Assembly: GCF_014841565.1 (NCBI RefSeq)
Contig: NZ_JACYUD010000002.1
Location: forward strand, 228,628 to 292,627
DNA from: Rhizobium sp. CFBP 8762
GTDB taxonomy: Bacteria > Pseudomonadota > Alphaproteobacteria > Rhizobiales > Rhizobiaceae
Direction of reading: 5' to 3'
DNA length: 64,000 bases
The notes below the pieces were generated by a model. It saw only the letters and a program-made list of their open reading frames with translations, did no database searches and was not told the DNA's origin. The first letter of the stretch is position 1. Every line of letters starts with the position of its first letter. Made by a program: the position numbers and the translations under genes. Positions 61,554 to 64,000 of the stretch are shown one piece after another.

Positions 61554-62852
61554 CTAACCTGCCTTCTCCGGCGGTGGACCACGAAACACGTCGCGTCCCT
61601 CAATTCTGTCCAGCTTGACCGGCTGACCTGTCTCGGCGGATTTGTAAATCGCATCCATGATCTTGTGGTCCTGAACGCCTTCCTCGCCGGGCGTACGTGG
61701 CTTCAGATTTTTCAGCACACAGTCTGCCATATGGTCGATTTCGCTGGCGAACTGGTTGGGTGCGGTCAGCACCAGTTTCGTTTCGCCCGTATCGTCCCCC
61801 TGCCGCTGCGTGATCGTCATGGACTGGCCTTGATAGAGATAGGCATTGGGCATGTCCACCGACGCTTTTTCAAAATTCAGGCGTTGATGCTTGTCATCGC
61901 GTGCGCCGTAGCTGGTGAAACAATTGGCAATGAAATTAGAAGGAAAGCGCAGCATGAAGGACACGGTTTCTTCCACTTCCGCATAACGGGGATCGTTTGG
62001 CGGGCTGTAGATTGTTGCGTAGACTTCGCTCGGCTCTTCACCCGTGAGGAAACGTGCGGTGTTCAGGCAGTACAACCCAATATCAGGCAGCGAACCGCCA
62101 CCTGCCAGCGCCTTCTTATGACGCCATTGCTCGGCCCCGTTTTCAGCAACCGTCTGCACGTTGGTCGCGCTCATGCCCACTGCTCGGCCAAATGTGCCGG
62201 AGCGCGTCAGTTCCATCAGCCGCTGGTTATAGGCCTCGTATTGAATGCGGTACGCGATCATCAGCTTGACATTGGCGCTGGCGCAAGCGTCCACCATGGC
62301 CTGCGCTTCCGGCGCGTTGACCGCCATCGGCTTTTCACACAGCACATGCTTACCGGCCTTTGCCGCCCGCTCCACATACTCGCGGTGCAGGCCGTTGGGC
62401 AGAACGATATAAACCACCTTGATATCGGGATTATCAACAGTCGTGTCGAACCCCTCGTAATCGTAACAGGCGTTTTCGGCGATACCATATTGTTTGGCAA
62501 CCGTTTTCAACTTGTCCGGCGTGCCGGACACCAGCGCCACGACCTTCGCCTTTTTGGTCTCGCCAAAGGCCGGCAGAATTTCCTCAAGGCTCAGGCGCCC
62601 AAGCCCAACCACAGCAAACCCGACCCGCTCTTCCGGCGCCAGCGGTGCCGGTGGCGGTGCGGACGGCGCATCGGCAGGCGAGCGCCACGGATCGAAAACA
62701 ACCTTGTTGTTTTCCACACGTCCGATATCGACCGAGCTTGGCGGGGGCAGTCCTTGCGCAGACGCGCGACCGGTAAGTGCAAACCCGGCGGCGCCGAGCG
62801 TTCCCAGTTTCAAGACGTTGCGACGGCTGACGGTATCGTGATCATCGGACAT
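61554..62852 (-). CDS. Gfo/Idh/MocA oxidoreductase with Tat signal
   Basis: 432 residues. Tat signal SRRNVLKLGTLGAAGFALTG at the N-terminus, then Rossmann domain (GFAVVGLGRLSLEEILPAF), LPNGLHREYVERAAKAGKHV and CEKPMAVN (catalytic Lys) of the Gfo/Idh/MocA family. Closest in plan to periplasmic glucose-fructose oxidoreductase, which carries its NADP cofactor across folded. ATG 62852 has AAGGA 8 bases upstream; the in-frame ATG at 62861 is too close to it. Confidence 0.9.
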   Translation of the reverse strand: MSDDHDTVSRRNVLKLGTLGAAGFALTGRASAQGLPPPSSVDIGRVENNKVVFDPWRSPADAPSAPPPAPLAPEERVGFAVVGLGRLSLEEILPAFGETKKAKVVALVSGTPDKLKTVAKQYGIAENACYDYEGFDTTVDNPDIKVVYIVLPNGLHREYVERAAKAGKHVLCEKPMAVNAPEAQAMVDACASANVKLMIAYRIQYEAYNQRLMELTRSGTFGRAVGMSATNVQTVAENGAEQWRHKKALAGGGSLPDIGLYCLNTARFLTGEEPSEVYATIYSPPNDPRYAEVEETVSFMLRFPSNFIANCFTSYGARDDKHQRLNFEKASVDMPNAYLYQGQSMTITQRQGDDTGETKLVLTAPNQFASEIDHMADCVLKNLKPRTPGEEGVQDHKIMDAIYKSAETGQPVKLDRIEGRDVFRGPPPEKAG

Positions 62853-62869
62853 GGCGGGCATCCTTTTTG

Positions 62870-62900
62870 AAAAAAACCCCGGCTGCGAGGGCTGCCGGGG
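62870..62900 (-). terminator. Terminator between the SDR and MocA genes
   Basis: Minus strand CCCCGGC (62900-62894) pairs with GCCGGGG (62883-62877), then a run of T. 18 bases past the SDR stop, 18 before the MocA start. Confidence 0.85.
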
Positions 62901-62918
62901 TGTTGGACTTCAGACCAG

Positions 62919-63935
62919 TTACGGGTTGCCGGAGCCACCAGCCGAGCCGTAGACCTGACCGGTCGTGTAGCTGGCTTCGCTGGACGCAAGCGTCACGTAG
63001 ATATTGGCAATTTCCGCTGGCTGGCCGGGGCGACCAAGCGGCGTTTTCTTGCCAAATTCTGTCAACGCTTCCTGCGTCTGGCCGCCACTTGGCTGCAACG
63101 GTGTCCAGTATGGGCCAGGTGCAACGGCGTTGACACGAATGCCCTTGGGGCCAAGCTGCTTTGCCAGGGACTTGGCAAACGCCACGTTTGCTGCTTTGGT
63201 CTGCGCGTAGTCAAACAGGTTTTCCGACGGATCATAGGCCTGAACGGAGGCGGTAATGATAATGGCTGATCCCGGCTTCAAATGCTTGAGCGCCGCCTTC
63301 GTGATGCGATAAGGCGCATAAACATTGACCTTGAAGGTTTTATCGAACTGCTCTTCGGTCAGTTCTTCCAGCGAAGCCGTCGCGGTCTGGCGACCGGCAT
63401 TGTTCACGAGAATATCGAGTCCGCCGAGTTCCTGTACGGCCTTTTCCACCAGTTCGGCGCAAAATGCCGCGTCTTTCAGGTCGCCGGGGATGGCGATAGC
63501 CTTGCGGCCTTCAGCCTTGATCAGTTCGATCACCTGCTTGGCATCTTCTTCTTCAAACGGCAGATAGTTGATGGCAACATCAGCACCTTCACGGGCATAG
63601 GCGATGGCTGCTGCGCGGCCGATACCGCTGTCGCCACCGGTAATCAGCGCCTTGCGGCCAGCAAGCTTGCCGGAACCCTTATAGCTTTTTTCGCCGTGGT
63701 CGGGCAGCGGGTCCATCTTGGACGCAAGACCAGGGGCCTCCTGTGGCTGCTTGTTGAACGGAGGCTGCGGATAAAGCTTGGTCGGGTCTTTAAGTTCGAC
63801 CGGTGCCGTCTCTGCCGAAGCCGCTCCGCCGGAACTCTGCGCGAAGGCCGGGGCGGCAACAGCGGCTGCGAGACCGGTGCCCAGTCCACCAATAACCTGC
63901 CGGCGGGATGGCGAAAATGTCTGATCATTATCCAT
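62919..63935 (-). CDS. SDR (glucose/ribitol dehydrogenase-like) with Tat signal
   Basis: 338 residues. Tat signal SRRQVIGGLGTGLAAAVAAP, a Pro-rich linker with YPQPPFNKQPQEAPGLASKM and DPLPDHGEKSYKGSGKL, then a classical SDR: TGGDSGIGRAAAIAYAREG, LVNNAG, IITASVQAY (Ser), YAQTK (YxxxK) and YVTLASSEASYTTGQVYGS. The linker plus SDR is the YdaD/YhxC general-stress SDR type, here sent to the periplasm. Start ATG 63935. Confidence 0.92.
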   Translation of the reverse strand: MDNDQTFSPSRRQVIGGLGTGLAAAVAAPAFAQSSGGAASAETAPVELKDPTKLYPQPPFNKQPQEAPGLASKMDPLPDHGEKSYKGSGKLAGRKALITGGDSGIGRAAAIAYAREGADVAINYLPFEEEDAKQVIELIKAEGRKAIAIPGDLKDAAFCAELVEKAVQELGGLDILVNNAGRQTATASLEELTEEQFDKTFKVNVYAPYRITKAALKHLKPGSAIIITASVQAYDPSENLFDYAQTKAANVAFAKSLAKQLGPKGIRVNAVAPGPYWTPLQPSGGQTQEALTEFGKKTPLGRPGQPAEIANIYVTLASSEASYTTGQVYGSAGGSGNP

Positions 63936-63983
63936 GTATTTTTCCTGTCTGCGGTCCGGAAGACGTTTCCCAGAACCTCATAA

Positions 63984-64000
63984 AAAAGCCGAGGCTTTTA
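63984..64000. terminator. Hairpin at the right edge
   Basis: AAAAGC-CGAG-GCTTTT (63984-63999), a short symmetrical terminator-like stem; probably ends a plus- or minus-strand gene lying beyond the window. Cut by the edge, so unsure. Confidence 0.35.

Noticed and set aside
61665-62870. 401-codon plus-strand frame opposite the MocA-type gene
   Set aside because: Shadow of a well-supported gene with Tat signal and catalytic motifs.
1-64000. CRISPR arrays, tRNA/rRNA genes, transposases, phage genes
   Set aside because: Looked for regular direct repeats, tRNA-like ends and recombinase/transposase motifs; none found.

Overview
The window is a gene-dense chromosomal stretch of an alphaproteobacterium, most likely Hyphomicrobiales (Rhizobiaceae/Brucellaceae type). 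The evidence is a fused SecDF, tandem Omp25/Omp31-like porins, a tail-less FtsZ paralogue, an Fe-S (PhrB-type) photolyase, rhizobial palindromic repeats and general-stress-response signalling parts (EcfG-like sigma, HWE kinase, FAT-GUY receivers). The genus cannot be fixed from sequence reading alone. I saw no rRNA, tRNA, CRISPR array, insertion sequence or prophage.

Layout. 1-1.5 kb: end of a cytochrome bo3 oxidase operon (cyoC, cyoD) with a SURF1 gene. 1.6-3 kb: an MFS transporter. 3.1-8.7 kb: a complete dipeptide ABC operon (dppABCDF). 8.7-10.5 kb: a PAS-GGDEF-EAL protein. 10.8-17.2 kb: a second peptide-type ABC operon headed by an M19 dipeptidase. 17.2-18.1 kb: a nucleotide-sugar-type epimerase. 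18.2-22.8 kb: a ytfQRT-yjfF galactofuranose-type importer. 22.9-28 kb: selO, two outer-membrane barrels, a glyoxalase and several small genes. 28.2-30.9 kb: metQ-metN-metI. 30.9-33.6 kb: a sugar-acid module (kinase, SDR, mannonate dehydratase). 33.6-41.8 kb: housekeeping and stress genes including secDF. 42-43.7 kb: DUF2256 plus the Fe-S photolyase. 43.7-45.8 kb: a LacI-type regulator with three operators, then a highly structured, unassigned RNA ahead of a small membrane protein. 46-51.3 kb: GH15 glucoamylase, exonuclease, tail-less FtsZ, MscS channel. 51.4-55.6 kb: alkaline phosphatase behind a PHO box, then a secreted protein with a LolD/FtsX-type ABC pair.

55.6-61.5 kb holds the most interesting system: an EcfG-like sigma factor, a possible degenerate NepR anti-sigma factor, a response regulator with receiver domain first and a sigma-region-2-like domain second (the reverse of PhyR, and without region 4), a 1052-residue CheB-CheR-PAS-HWE kinase and two single-domain FAT-GUY-type receivers. 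It looks like a self-contained variant of the alphaproteobacterial general stress response. Two Tat-signal-bearing oxidoreductases follow and end the window.

Calls rest on reading translated sequence and remembered family features; no database search was run.
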